A stretch of DNA of 64,000 nucleotides from Nonomuraea glycinis (lineage in GTDB: Bacteria; Actinomycetota; Actinomycetes; Streptosporangiales; Streptosporangiaceae): positions 62,001-126,000 of the forward strand of contig NZ_BMNK01000012.1 of assembly GCF_014646515.1 (NCBI RefSeq), written 5' to 3'. A model generated the notes under the pieces. The model was not told the origin of the DNA, made no database searches, and worked only from the letters and a program-made list of their open reading frames with translations. The position numbers and the translations under genes were made by a program. Shown piece after piece: positions 15,391-23,163 of the stretch. Each line of letters opens with the position of its first letter. The stretch's first letter is position 1.

Positions 15391-17580
15391 TTATTGTGCG
15401 GTGATCATACCGGTTGGCGAAATACTCACCGGAACTCCGTTGAACACTGCGTTACCGGACGGTATGTCGATGGCCGACTCGTCGGTGAGCGCGTTGGCGC
15501 TGACCCCCGGATGCGCGGCCGCCACCGCCTGCGCGCTGCCCGCGTGCCCCCACCCGTGCGGCAGGCTCACCACGCCGGGCATGATCGTGTCGGTCGGCTC
15601 CAACGGCACCGTGAGCTCGCCCGTGGCCGAGCGGACCACGGCCTCGCCGGCCAGCCCGAACCGGGCCACGTCGGCCGGGTGGATCTGCAGCGTGCACGTG
15701 TTGCTGCCGCTGACCAGCGCGCCCACGTTGTGCATCCAGCTGTTGTTGGAGCGCAGGTGCCGCCGCCCGATCAGCACGACCTCCGGCGGCTCCTCCTCCA
15801 GCCGGGCCCGCAGCCGCTCCACGTCCTCGACGATCTGCGGCGGCGCCAGCTCGACCAACCCCGAGGCGGTCCGCAGCACCTCGGGCAGCCGTGGCCGCAG
15901 CGGTCCCAGGTCGAGGCCGTGCGGGTGGTCGAGCAGCTTGCGCAGCGACAGGTCGCCCCGGCCGGCCCACTCGCCGTAGGGGCCGAGCCGGAGCATGAGG
16001 TCGAGCCGCAGCTCCGCGCCCGTGCGCCCGTCGAGCGCCGCGCGCAGCTCGGCCGCGTCGCGCCCTTCGACGCCGGAGCCGGGCGTCTCCACGGCCTTGC
16101 CGAGCAGTTGCCCGATCAGGAACTCGTCCAGGTCCCCGTCCAGCCCGGAGGCGATCAGGGTCAGCCGCGCCAGGATCTGCGCCTCGGACGGCTGCCCGTC
16201 CAGCGGCAGCGCCGGCGGCGAGTAGCGGGCGTAGTTGCGCACCGCGAACCCGAGCAGCGCGAAGTCGTAGTGACCCGCCTGCAGCACCCGCGGCGGCGGC
16301 AGGATCACGTGGGCGTGCTTGGTGGTCTCGTTCAGGTACGGGTCCACGCTCACCATGAAGTCGAGCCCCGAAAGCGCCCGGCCCAGCCGGTCCCCGTGCG
16401 GCGCCGACAGCACCGGGTTGCCCGCCACCGTGACCAGGAACCTGATCTGCCCGTCGCCGGGCGTCTCGATCTCGTCGGCGAACGTCGCCACGGGCAGCTC
16501 GCCGTTCGCCTCCGGCAGCCCCCGCACCCGGCTCCTCCACCGCCCCACCGTGTACGGCCTGCGCCGCCCGGCTGACTCGGTGGCGGGCATGGGGAACATG
16601 GCCCCGCCCGGCCGGTCGAGGTTGCCGGTGAGCACGTTCAGCACGTCCACCAGCCACTGGGCCAGTGTGCCGAACTCGGCCGTACAGGTGCCGATCCTGG
16701 CGTAGACGGCCGCCGTCCTGGCTCCCGCGAGCTCGCGCGCCAGTCGTACGATCACCTGCGCGGGCACGCCCGTGCGGCGGGCCACCACGTCAGGCGGGAA
16801 GTGCTTGGCCGCCTCGCGCACCTGGTCGAGCCCGTTGACCGGGCCGGACAGGCGGGTCAGCTCCTCGGCGAACAGCGTGTGCACGAGGCCGAACAGCAGA
16901 TAGGCGTCCGTGCCGGGCCGGACGAACAGGTGCTCGTCGGCCAGGTTCGCGGTCCTGGTGCGGCGCGGATCGACGACGACCAGCTTGCCGCCCCGGGCGC
17001 GCAGCGCCTTGAGCCTGCCGGGGAAGTCGGGGGCGGTGCAGAGCGAGCCGTTGGACTCCAGCGGGTTGGCGCCCAGCATCAGCAGGAAGTCGGTGCGGTC
17101 CAGGTCGGGCACCGCGATGGTCAGCGGATGGCCGAACATCAGCCCGCTGGCCACATGCTTGGGCATCTGGTCGGCGGTGCTCGCGGAGAAGACGTTGCGG
17201 GTGCCCAGCGCCCTGATCAGGGGCGCGCCGTACAGCGCGCCCGCCATCGTGTGCGCGCTCGGGTTGCCCAGGTAGATGCCGGTCGACTGGCGGCCGTGCC
17301 GGGCCACGACCTGGCCGAGCCCTCGCTCGACGGCGGCGAATGCCTCGTCCCAGCCGACCTCCCGCCACAGGTCGCCCTCCCTGACCAGCGGCCCGCTCAG
17401 CCGGTCGGGGTCCTCGTCCAGCTTGCCGAGACTCGCGCCCTTGGGGCAGATGAAGCCCTTGCTGAACGGGTCCTCCTTGTCGCCCCGCACGCTCGTCACG
17501 TGCCCGCCGTCGTCGAGGGTCAGGGTCAGGCCGCAGACGGCCTCGCACAGCGGGCAGGTTCTGTGGACGGTCGAGGACAT
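15391..17580 (-). CDS. Molybdopterin bis-MGD oxidoreductase with N-terminal [4Fe-4S] cluster
   Basis: A 729-residue member of the DMSO reductase superfamily. The Fe4S4 domain has Cys9, Cys12 and Cys16 (CPLCEAVCG) and a fourth cysteine in GFICPKGASLG. The molybdopterin domain follows (MLGANPLESNGSLCTAPDF, VVVDPRRTRTANLADEH), and a C-terminal molydopterin dinucleotide-binding domain ends the protein (NNSWMHNV, LQIHPADVARFGL, LPHGWGH). No twin-arginine signal is present, so it is cytoplasmic, like assimilatory nitrate reductase or FdhF-type enzymes; the substrate cannot be assigned. ATG 17580 sits five bases after AGGAG; in-frame GTGs at 17583 and 17586 overlap that site. Confidence 0.92.
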   Translation of the reverse strand: MSSTVHRTCPLCEAVCGLTLTLDDGGHVTSVRGDKEDPFSKGFICPKGASLGKLDEDPDRLSGPLVREGDLWREVGWDEAFAAVERGLGQVVARHGRQSTGIYLGNPSAHTMAGALYGAPLIRALGTRNVFSASTADQMPKHVASGLMFGHPLTIAVPDLDRTDFLLMLGANPLESNGSLCTAPDFPGRLKALRARGGKLVVVDPRRTRTANLADEHLFVRPGTDAYLLFGLVHTLFAEELTRLSGPVNGLDQVREAAKHFPPDVVARRTGVPAQVIVRLARELAGARTAAVYARIGTCTAEFGTLAQWLVDVLNVLTGNLDRPGGAMFPMPATESAGRRRPYTVGRWRSRVRGLPEANGELPVATFADEIETPGDGQIRFLVTVAGNPVLSAPHGDRLGRALSGLDFMVSVDPYLNETTKHAHVILPPPRVLQAGHYDFALLGFAVRNYARYSPPALPLDGQPSEAQILARLTLIASGLDGDLDEFLIGQLLGKAVETPGSGVEGRDAAELRAALDGRTGAELRLDLMLRLGPYGEWAGRGDLSLRKLLDHPHGLDLGPLRPRLPEVLRTASGLVELAPPQIVEDVERLRARLEEEPPEVVLIGRRHLRSNNSWMHNVGALVSGSNTCTLQIHPADVARFGLAGEAVVRSATGELTVPLEPTDTIMPGVVSLPHGWGHAGSAQAVAAAHPGVSANALTDESAIDIPSGNAVFNGVPVSISPTGMITAQ

Positions 17581-17637
17581 CACCACTCCTGAGTTCGCCA
17601 GAGGAACTCATCTTGAACCGTACGGCCCGCAGGGGGA

Positions 17638-17667
17638 AGCCCCGGAGCCCCCGCGGTCTCCGGGGCT
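17638..17667 (-). terminator. Terminator after the membrane-protein pair
   Basis: AGCCCCGGAG (17638-17647) pairs perfectly with CTCCGGGGCT (17658-17667) around a 10-base loop. It sits 15 bases past the stop of the 215-residue gene and upstream of the oxidoreductase gene, isolating the two leftward units. Confidence 0.78.
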
Positions 17668-17681
17668 CGCACGGAAAGCGC

Positions 17682-18329
17682 TCAGCCCAGGTGGGACAGG
17701 ACCAGAGTCCCGCGCAGATCAGGCGGTTCTTCGAGATCGGACCGGAGCGCGACCCAGGCCCGCCTGCCGTAGAGCCGGTCCAGCCCGGGAGAGACGGCTC
17801 CGGCGACCTCGTCCCGCCTGACGATCTCCACGATCACCAGGTTGGCCCGCCGGTGATGCCGGAAGACCAGGGAGTTCCTGGCCCAGCAGGCGGCGGCGAT
17901 CTCCTCGCTGTAGGCGTCGAACTCCTCGGCGCTGATACCGGCCCTCGTCAGGATCAGTGCCTTCTCGCCCGTGCGGGTCGGTGTGATCCACAACACCAGC
18001 GGGATCCGGCCGGCCCTGGTGTGCATCGTGGTCTCGAGGCAGACCCGCTGCAGCCGGTGCCTGGAGATCACGCACCACACGTGCGCCATGACCCAGTTGC
18101 GGCCCGTCCTGGTCGCGGCCGGCGCCGAGATCGCGCTGCTCAGCAGGATGAACGGCAGCCAGCGGCCCTCCAGGGTCGCGCCCAGCAAGGTCACGGCGAA
18201 CAGGGCGAGCCCCGCCACCAGCAGTAATTCCGTACGGATCCGCCACAGCCGGACGATCAGCCCCGAACGGCCGGCGGCGGGCAGGTCCTCGTTGGCCGGG
18301 TACATCTGGTTGCGTGGGTTCCGCGGCAC
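17682..18329 (-). CDS. Unrecognised membrane protein, second of a coupled pair
   Basis: A 215-residue protein I do not recognise. A Pro/Asn-containing N-terminus (PRNPRNQMYPANEDLPAAGR) is followed by two adjacent hydrophobic segments (about residues 34-54 LLLVAGLALFAVTLLGATL and 57-72) and a 140-residue soluble domain rich in Arg and strand-forming residues (RIPLVLWITPTRTGEKALIL, ANLVIVEIVRRDEVAG). GTG 18329 immediately follows the stop of the 71-residue upstream gene, with AGGAGG inside that gene's end, so the pair is translated together. This shape (two helices plus a cytosolic domain) recalls accessory membrane proteins of conjugative elements, but I see no transfer gene nearby. Confidence 0.7.
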   Translation of the reverse strand: MPRNPRNQMYPANEDLPAAGRSGLIVRLWRIRTELLLVAGLALFAVTLLGATLEGRWLPFILLSSAISAPAATRTGRNWVMAHVWCVISRHRLQRVCLETTMHTRAGRIPLVLWITPTRTGEKALILTRAGISAEEFDAYSEEIAAACWARNSLVFRHHRRANLVIVEIVRRDEVAGAVSPGLDRLYGRRAWVALRSDLEEPPDLRGTLVLSHLG

Positions 18330-18545
18330 TCAGGACACCTCCTCGGCCACTCGGCGACCGAGCTTGAGCTGGTCGAAGCGTGGGTCACGGTAGCGGCGGG
18401 CGCCGAAGCCGGCGCGCGTCACGGTCCAGCCCCTACGGCAGGCGAACTCGTCGGGTTCCAGACAGATGTCCCGGTCAGCGCGAGCGATGAGATCCTGGAT
18501 CCAGGACTTGATTCGACTGAGTCTCTTGGTACCTTGTGAGTACAT
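18330..18545 (-). CDS. Small basic protein, first of a coupled pair
   Basis: A 71-residue basic protein (MYSQGTKRLSRIKSWIQDLI then EPDEFACRRGWTVTRAGFGA and RRYRDPRFDQLKLG). It has no membrane segment and no recognised domain. ATG 18545 is preceded by AAAGGGG with a six-base gap; an ATG seven codons upstream lacks a binding site. It is followed without any gap by the 215-residue membrane protein. The unusual composition and the AT-richer spacer upstream suggest acquired DNA. Confidence 0.65.
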   Translation of the reverse strand: MYSQGTKRLSRIKSWIQDLIARADRDICLEPDEFACRRGWTVTRAGFGARRYRDPRFDQLKLGRRVAEEVS

Positions 18546-18980
18546 AGAAGACCCCTTTCGCGGCATTATTCGAGGTGGCTTCTTTCGCCGGACTGCAGAC
18601 CGATGGCCGCTTTCGTCGCAGGGTGGCAGCCCTTGACGCGACGAGCGGTGGTCGGTCTCGGTTCGGTTTTCAGGTGCTCGAACGAGCGACGGTCGCGGTG
18701 GTTCTTCAGCTGGGTGAGAAATCCTTCCGGCAGGTGGCCTCCCTGGGGTAGTCCTGCGAATCCGGGACGGCGACGTTGCCGGTGTGGCGGCCCGAGTGGC
18801 CGCTCGCGATGATGGGCAGAAGGTTCGGTGTCAAGGGCCGTGTCATCGTCCGGCCGTTTCGTTCCCCCGTGCCTTCTTAATGTCGATCGTCCTCCGTGGT
18901 CATCTGTGCTGCAATACCTTGCGCAAGAAAGATTATGTTTTCTTAACATGTTGTCCATGCCCTTGCGGAGCATGTCTACA

Positions 18981-18998
18981 TGCAAGTTGCACGCAACT
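18981..18998. promoter_or_regulatory. Candidate operator with palindrome, copy 1
   Basis: TGCAAGTTGCACGCAACT contains the direct-repeat core TGCAAGTTGCA and the inverted repeat AGTTGC-AC-GCAACT. A second copy of the core lies 97 bp downstream at 19078, and both are upstream of an XRE regulator gene, so autoregulation by that protein is a reasonable guess. Confidence 0.45.
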
Positions 18999-19077
18999 AC
19001 TGCGCCCCCGGAGTAGTGTGCGTGGACCCCGCTTGCCCCCTACGCTCTCTCCGTGGCAGCCTTCTGGCAAGACCTCG

Positions 19078-19091
19078 TGCAAGTTGCAGTG
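19078..19091. promoter_or_regulatory. Candidate operator, copy 2
   Basis: TGCAAGTTGCAGTG repeats the core of the element at 18981 and lies 86 bases before the XRE start codon, within normal operator distance. Confidence 0.45.
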
Positions 19092-19176
19092 TAAGATTGG
19101 GTGAACGGCCCAAAACCTCGGGCTCGAAACGATCCCTTCCGGCTACACCTCCATTTCCGGCAAGGAGAGGTCGACG

Positions 19177-20040
19177 GTGCCATCGAAGCAGGGCAGCCCC
19201 ACTGTCCGCAGGCTCAGGCTCGGCCAGGAGTTGCGCCTCCTGCGTGAGCGACGCCAGCTGACAGGCGCCAAGGCCGCCAACGAGCTCGGCTGGTCGCCCA
19301 GCAAGATCAGCAGGATCGAAGCGGCCAAGACCATGCCGGTCGCCGACGACATTCAGGCGATGGGCACCCTTTATCGCATCGACAGTGACAAACTTGACGA
19401 ACTCTTCGGACTGTTGCGTGACGCGGACCAGCGCGGGTGGTGGGAAGATTACGAAGACACCCTGCCCGGGGAGTACACAAGATTCCTCGGGCTGGAGGCG
19501 GAGGCCACATTCCAGCGCAACTGGGAACCCCAGGTCGTGCCCGGCCTTCTGCAGACCGAGGACTATGCGCGGGAGGTCATCCTTGCGACCCGCGGCATCG
19601 CCCGGATCACTCACAGCGGCGTCCGCAGCCGTGTCGAGGCACGCCTCGATCGGCAGCGGCGTGTCCTGCACAGAGCCGATCCGTCTCGGTTGACCGTGGT
19701 GCTGGAGGAGTCGGCGCTCATGCGCCGCTTCGGCGAGCCCTCGGTGATGCGCGCGCAGATGGAGCATCTCCTGGAGGTTTCTCTCCTGCCGCACGTCAGC
19801 GTCCAGGTGTTGACTTTGGACGCACTTCATCCGGTTAACACTGGTGCGTTCATCCATCTGAAGTTTGCGGCATTCGATGATGTTGTATACCTCGAGCAGT
19901 TGTACACTGCTGACTTCGTCGAAGATCTCGAACGGGTAGCAGGGTATGAGACCGCCTATGACCATATGCGGTCAGAAGCGCTGGACGAGGATGAATCACG
20001 TGTCCTTATCCAGCGTAAAGCCATGCTATGGCAGCGCTGA
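19177..20040 (+). CDS. XRE-family regulator with DUF5753 domain
   Basis: A 287-residue protein: an N-terminal Cro/C1 HTH (about residues 10-62, LGQELRLLRERRQLTGAKAA, NELGWSPSKISRIEAAK) and a C-terminal DUF5753 sensor-like domain (GLEAEATFQRNWEPQVVPGL, LQTEDYAREV, LTVVLEESALMRRFG, HVSVQVLTLDALHP). This architecture is very common in sporulating actinomycetes and is nearly always beside a DUF397 gene, as here. The GTG start at 19177 follows AAGGAGAGG with a six-base gap. Sequence composition is slightly less GC-biased than the neighbours. Probable role: DNA-binding switch controlled by the DUF397 protein. Confidence 0.92.
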   Translation: MPSKQGSPTVRRLRLGQELRLLRERRQLTGAKAANELGWSPSKISRIEAAKTMPVADDIQAMGTLYRIDSDKLDELFGLLRDADQRGWWEDYEDTLPGEYTRFLGLEAEATFQRNWEPQVVPGLLQTEDYAREVILATRGIARITHSGVRSRVEARLDRQRRVLHRADPSRLTVVLEESALMRRFGEPSVMRAQMEHLLEVSLLPHVSVQVLTLDALHPVNTGAFIHLKFAAFDDVVYLEQLYTADFVEDLERVAGYETAYDHMRSEALDEDESRVLIQRKAMLWQR

Positions 20041-20057
20041 ACCATCACAAGCACAAC

Positions 20058-20077
20058 AAGGGGCAATGACGCCCCTT
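20058..20077 (+). terminator. Hairpin between the XRE and DUF397 genes
   Basis: AAGGGGC (20058-20064) pairs with GCCCCTT (20071-20077) around AATGAC, followed by a short T. It could attenuate readthrough into the DUF397 gene and so set the ratio of the two proteins. Confidence 0.45.
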
Positions 20078-20095
20078 TACCCATTTGGGGAGAAA

Positions 20096-20317
20096 ATGGA
20101 TATCGACACCACAGCGGCTTGGCAGAAGAGCAGCTTCTGCAATGGCGCAGCGACTTGCGTCGAGGTTGCCCCGCTGGCAAACGGAAGTGTCGCGCTGAGG
20201 GACAGTAAGGAGCAGGACGCACCCGTGCTCGTGTTCACCCCGGAGGAATGGGCCGCCTTCACCGCCGGGGTCCGCGAGGGCGAGTTCGACCTGACCGCGC
20301 TCACCACCAGCCTTTAG
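20096..20317 (+). CDS. DUF397 protein, partner of the XRE regulator
   Basis: A 73-residue protein of the DUF397 family, with the conserved WQKSSFCNGAATCVEVAPL near the N-terminus, VALRDSKEQDAPVLVFTPEE in the middle and WAAFTAGVREGEFD at the end. Known examples bind or antagonise the adjacent XRE protein in a toxin-antitoxin-like or developmental switch. ATG 20096 follows GGGGAGA by three bases or more. It ends at a strong terminator shared with the convergent DUF6082-like gene. Confidence 0.92.
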   Translation: MDIDTTAAWQKSSFCNGAATCVEVAPLANGSVALRDSKEQDAPVLVFTPEEWAAFTAGVREGEFDLTALTTSL

Positions 20318-20322
20318 CGAAC

Positions 20323-20356
20323 GGCCCCGCAAATCACCGGCATGACTTGCGGGGCC
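20323..20356. terminator. Bidirectional intrinsic terminator
   Basis: GGCCCCGCAA (20323-20332) pairs perfectly with TTGCGGGGCC (20347-20356) around a 14-base loop and is followed on the plus strand by TTTT (20357-20360), one of few U-tract terminators in the window. The last codons and stop of the leftward gene lie inside the hairpin, so the terminator also serves that gene only after its coding end. Confidence 0.88.
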
Positions 20357-21062
20357 TTTTACTGCCGAGAAGCCAGCCGAGCAACGCCGCCGCGATCATC
20401 GCTGTGGTGAACATCGCGGTACGCCGGGACGCCGGGTGCGCGGCCGTGACGTCCTGCACCGGCTCCTCCATCAGGCTCAACGCATACGCGCGATCGATCG
20501 CCGCCACGAAGCGTACGGCGCTGCGCGTCTTCGCCACCGTGTGCCGGTGCTCTCGCGTCTGATCCCAGAACCGCCTGCCCGGATCGGTGTCGAAGAAATC
20601 CACACGGGCATATTCGACGAGCGCGTCCTCGGGCAATTCGCCGACTTCGTACAGCATCTCCCAGTAGGACAGGACGAGGTTGAGATAGAGATGCACTCGC
20701 GGATCGAGGGCCGTTCCGAAGGCGCCGAAAGATCTGTGCAGAACAGGCTGCTCGATCTGGAGTTGCAACAGCTGAAAATGCTGCATCCGCTCGGCTTCCC
20801 TGCGTGTGAACCGCGCCTCTCTCGCCTGCAGGAAAAGCGATGACCCGATGGCCATGAGCGCGAAGGCAGAGAGAACGGCCGAAGCCACTCCGTAGGTCTC
20901 CCCGATATCACTCAAATCCTGCCAGCGTGAGCCAGTCGGATCTACCCAGAATTCGAGCAACAGCGGCGAAAGCGCGGTCGCGACGACCACGCAACCTATT
21001 CCGAACACAATGGGAAGCGTGGCCAAGAAACGCATGGCCCCACGCGAAGGCCGATGAGTCAT
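20334..21062 (-). CDS. DUF6082-like membrane protein
   Basis: A 242-residue protein with two N-terminal membrane segments (about residues 12-34 FLATLPIVFGIGCVVVATAL and 52-72 GVASAVLSAFALMAIGSSLF) followed by a charged helical cytosolic domain (REAERMQHFQLLQLQIEQPV, HLYLNLVLSYWEMLYEVGEL) and one more hydrophobic stretch near the end (FTTAMIAAALLGWLLG). This is the pattern of DUF6082 proteins, often found near XRE/DUF397 pairs in actinomycetes. ATG 21062 is the best start; upstream frame continues into the catalase remnant by accident. Its function is unknown. Confidence 0.78.
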   Translation of the reverse strand: MTHRPSRGAMRFLATLPIVFGIGCVVVATALSPLLLEFWVDPTGSRWQDLSDIGETYGVASAVLSAFALMAIGSSLFLQAREARFTRREAERMQHFQLLQLQIEQPVLHRSFGAFGTALDPRVHLYLNLVLSYWEMLYEVGELPEDALVEYARVDFFDTDPGRRFWDQTREHRHTVAKTRSAVRFVAAIDRAYALSLMEEPVQDVTAAHPASRRTAMFTTAMIAAALLGWLLGSKRPRKSCR

Positions 21063-21080
21063 AGGCTCACAGTGACACGA

Positions 21081-21121
21081 GAAACGGGCCCGTGTTCCCA
21101 GAACATGGGAAACCGGGCCGT
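21081..21121 (-). terminator. Imperfect hairpin after the catalase remnant
   Basis: ACGGGCCCGTGTTCCC pairs, with small bulges, with the GGGAAACCGGGCCGT segment around AGAACAT. It lies just past the catalase stop at 21134 on the leftward strand, the place expected for the ancestral catalase terminator. Confidence 0.6.
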
Positions 21122-21133
21122 CGTCCCGAGGGG

Positions 21134-21821
21134 TCAGGAAAGGGCGAGGCCCTGGCTGACGCCGTGGCCGAGGTCCTTGTGGATGTTGGTCCAGTACTCC
21201 ACGACCCGCTTCTTCATGGCGTCCGTCACCTCGGGGGCCGAGGCGTGGCCGACGATGTTGCTGATCATGTGGGCGCGGTCGGTGTCCGACAGGATGTTCT
21301 CCCACCGGGCGCGCGGCTGGACGTGGTCGTCGTCTTCGGCGTGCCTGCTCGCCGAGGCGCGCAGGAGCTCGCCCGTGACGTGGTAGTGCTCGCCCTCGTA
21401 CAGCGTCGGGTCGGCCGTGGGGCCGCCGAAGCTGTTGGGGGAGTAGAGCGGGTCCTGCGGGTTGGTGAAGGTCATCGGGCCGTCGACGTTGTAGCTGTTG
21501 ACGGGTGACTTCGGCTGGTTGATCGGCAGCTGCAGGTAGTTCGGGCCGACGCGGTAGCGGTGGGCGTCGGGGTAGGAGAACAGCCGGCCCTGGAGCATCT
21601 TGTCCGGGGACGGGCCGATGCCCGGCACCATGTTCGAAGGCTCGAAACCGGTAGTCCGCGGCGGCGCGCTCGGGAACGCGCTCGCGGTTGAAGTGCGCCA
21701 TCTTCTGGATCAGGTAGTGATCCTGAAGGAGCAGGGGGCCGTTCAGGCCGACGGAGAGCGAGTGGTCGTCACTCGGGGCGGGAACGCCCGAATCGTCGGT
21801 GGTGACGGGCCTGTTGGTCAT
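21134..21821 (-). pseudogene. Catalase remnant lacking the catalytic core
   Basis: Two parts of one monofunctional heme catalase are present on the leftward strand. The N-terminal 54 residues (from ATG 21821: MTNRPVTTDDSGVPAPSDDH, then KMAHFNRERVPER) are directly followed, at about 21645-21665, by the C-terminal 170 residues in a shifted frame (FEPSNMVPGIGPSPDK, GRLFSYPDAHRYR, then GARWENI-like and MISNIVGHA segments). A clade 3 catalase has about 485 residues, so some 260 residues, including the distal histidine and asparagine, are missing; the proximal heme tyrosine in RLFSYPD remains. With both a deletion and a frameshift, no active enzyme can be made. The start retains GAGGAT upstream. 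Confidence 0.85.
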
Positions 21822-21939
21822 AGTCGCGATCCTCATCTTTGACAGCTCGGGCACACGTCCCGGAGACCCGCGGTCCGGTATGACGGCGCAGGTCAGCGTC
21901 TCCCATGGGAGTCAATCTATGCCTTTAACCTGAATTATT

Positions 21940-21955
21940 TAAGTTTACGAACTTA
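21940..21955. promoter_or_regulatory. Inverted repeat upstream of the catalase remnant
   Basis: TAAGTT-TACG-AACTTA is a perfect 6-bp inverted repeat in an AT-rich pocket 119 bases before the catalase start. Fur/PerR/CatR-type regulators bind similar AT-rich palindromes ahead of catalase genes, so this may be a relic operator. A 12-bp palindrome CTCCCATGGGAG lies at 21900-21911. Confidence 0.45.
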
Positions 21956-22073
21956 TCTACTCTATGCACCACTACCTCCGGCGAGCTGGACCGACATAGG
22001 GGGACAGACAGCGATCGGTCGTACATGGCATGCTCGGTCCCTGAAAGTGTGACTCGAGCTGAAATGGCGACCG

Positions 22074-23138
22074 ATGAAACTCCCCCGTGCCCTGGCGGTG
22101 CTGGCCGTCGCCGCCTCCGTCATCGCCTGCTCGGCCAACGAACCTCCGCCCCCCGAACGGAAACAGCAGGCCGGCGCGGCCAAGGCCACCCCCACCGCCG
22201 TCAAGCGGCAGCCGTACACGATCTCCTTCGGCGGGGACGTGCATTTCGAGGGGATGCTCCGCCCCAAGCTCGCCGACCCGCGTACGGCGCTCGGGCCGAT
22301 CGCCGGCGTGCTGCGCAAGGCGGACCTGACGATGGTGAACCTGGAGACCGCGATCACCACCGGCGGCACCCCGGCCCCCGGCAAGCAGTTCACCTTCCGG
22401 GCGCCGGCCAGCGCGTTGACCGCGCTCAAGGCCGCCGGGGTGGACGTGGTGTCGATGGCCAACAACCACGGCATGGACTACATGCAGACCGGCCTGGCCG
22501 ACTCCTTAGCCGCCGGTAAGAAGGCCAAGTTCCCCGTGGTGGGCATCGGCGCGAACGAGGCCCAGGCGTACAAGCCGTACCGGAAGGTCGTGAACGGGAA
22601 CCGGGTGTCGATCATCGGCGCGACCCAGGTGATGGACAGCGAGTTCATCCAGGCCTGGACAGCCACCTCCGCCCAGGGCGGGCTGGCCTCGGCCAAGAAC
22701 GAGGCGCGTCTCATCCAGGAGGTGCGCAAGGCACGCAAGAACTCCGACACCGTGATCGTGCACCTGCACTGGGGCACCGAACTGCAGAAGTGCCCGAACC
22801 AGGCCCAGCTCTCCCTCGCCCCCAAACTGGTCAAGGCCGGCGCCGACGTGGTGGTCGGCGGGCACGCGCATATCCTCCTCGGCGGTGGGTACCTCGACAA
22901 CGCCTACGTCCACTACGGCCTGGGCAACTTCGTCTTCTACAACTCCAACCCGGCGACCACCGGACGGACCGGGGTGCTGACGCTCACCATCAACGGCCGC
23001 AAGGTGCTCAAGGACACCTGGACGCCGGCGACCATCCAGGGCGGCCTGCCGGTGCCGATGACCGGCCCCGCGCGGCCCCAGGCCGTCGCGGACTGGAAGG
23101 CACTGCGCTCCTGCACGGGACTGACCGCCCGCCGCTGA
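22074..23138 (+). CDS. CapA-family lipoprotein, metallophosphatase fold
   Basis: A 354-residue secreted lipoprotein: a lipobox ends at Cys19 (AVLAVAASVIAC), then a Pro-rich linker and a CapA/PgsA domain. Visible motifs are ISFGGDVHFEGML, TMVNLETAITTGGTPAPG, VVSMANNHGMDYM, VIVHLHWGTELQ and VVGGHAHILLGG, with the metal-binding Asp/His/Asn set of calcineurin-like phosphatases. CapA proteins take part in poly-gamma-glutamate export; as no capB/capC genes are here, this homologue probably has another surface role. ATG 22074 starts the signal peptide; no convincing binding site is seen. Confidence 0.9.
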   Translation: MKLPRALAVLAVAASVIACSANEPPPPERKQQAGAAKATPTAVKRQPYTISFGGDVHFEGMLRPKLADPRTALGPIAGVLRKADLTMVNLETAITTGGTPAPGKQFTFRAPASALTALKAAGVDVVSMANNHGMDYMQTGLADSLAAGKKAKFPVVGIGANEAQAYKPYRKVVNGNRVSIIGATQVMDSEFIQAWTATSAQGGLASAKNEARLIQEVRKARKNSDTVIVHLHWGTELQKCPNQAQLSLAPKLVKAGADVVVGGHAHILLGGGYLDNAYVHYGLGNFVFYNSNPATTGRTGVLTLTINGRKVLKDTWTPATIQGGLPVPMTGPARPQAVADWKALRSCTGLTARR

Positions 23139-23163
23139 GCGTGATCGTCCATGGGGAGGTTCG

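Larger units (their letters stand above)
18546..19176. other. 630-bp spacer, AT-richer, between two divergent units
   Basis: The part from about 18840 to 18990 is clearly less GC-rich than its surroundings. I see no supportable gene: the reading frames crossing it have no codon bias or binding sites. It contains a perfect palindrome CTTGCGCAAG (18918-18927), an AAGAAA/TTTCTT inverted repeat just after it, and two copies of TGCAAGTTGCA upstream of the XRE gene. It must hold the promoters of the leftward 71-residue gene and the rightward XRE gene. Confidence 0.6.

Noticed and set aside
18566..18985. A 139-codon leftward ORF in the AT-richer spacer
   Set aside because: No binding site, random composition (His/Arg/Pro), and it would cross the region of palindromes and operator-like repeats.
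17682..20317. Integrative or conjugative element
   Set aside because: AT-richer DNA and unknown membrane proteins are suggestive, but there is no integrase, relaxase, tRNA target or flanking direct repeat in the window.
20334..21854. A 506-codon leftward ORF joining catalase N-terminus, unrelated sequence and a DUF6082-like protein
   Set aside because: It passes through the catalase C-terminal part in the wrong frame and crosses a terminator hairpin. Two separate gene remnants or genes explain it better.
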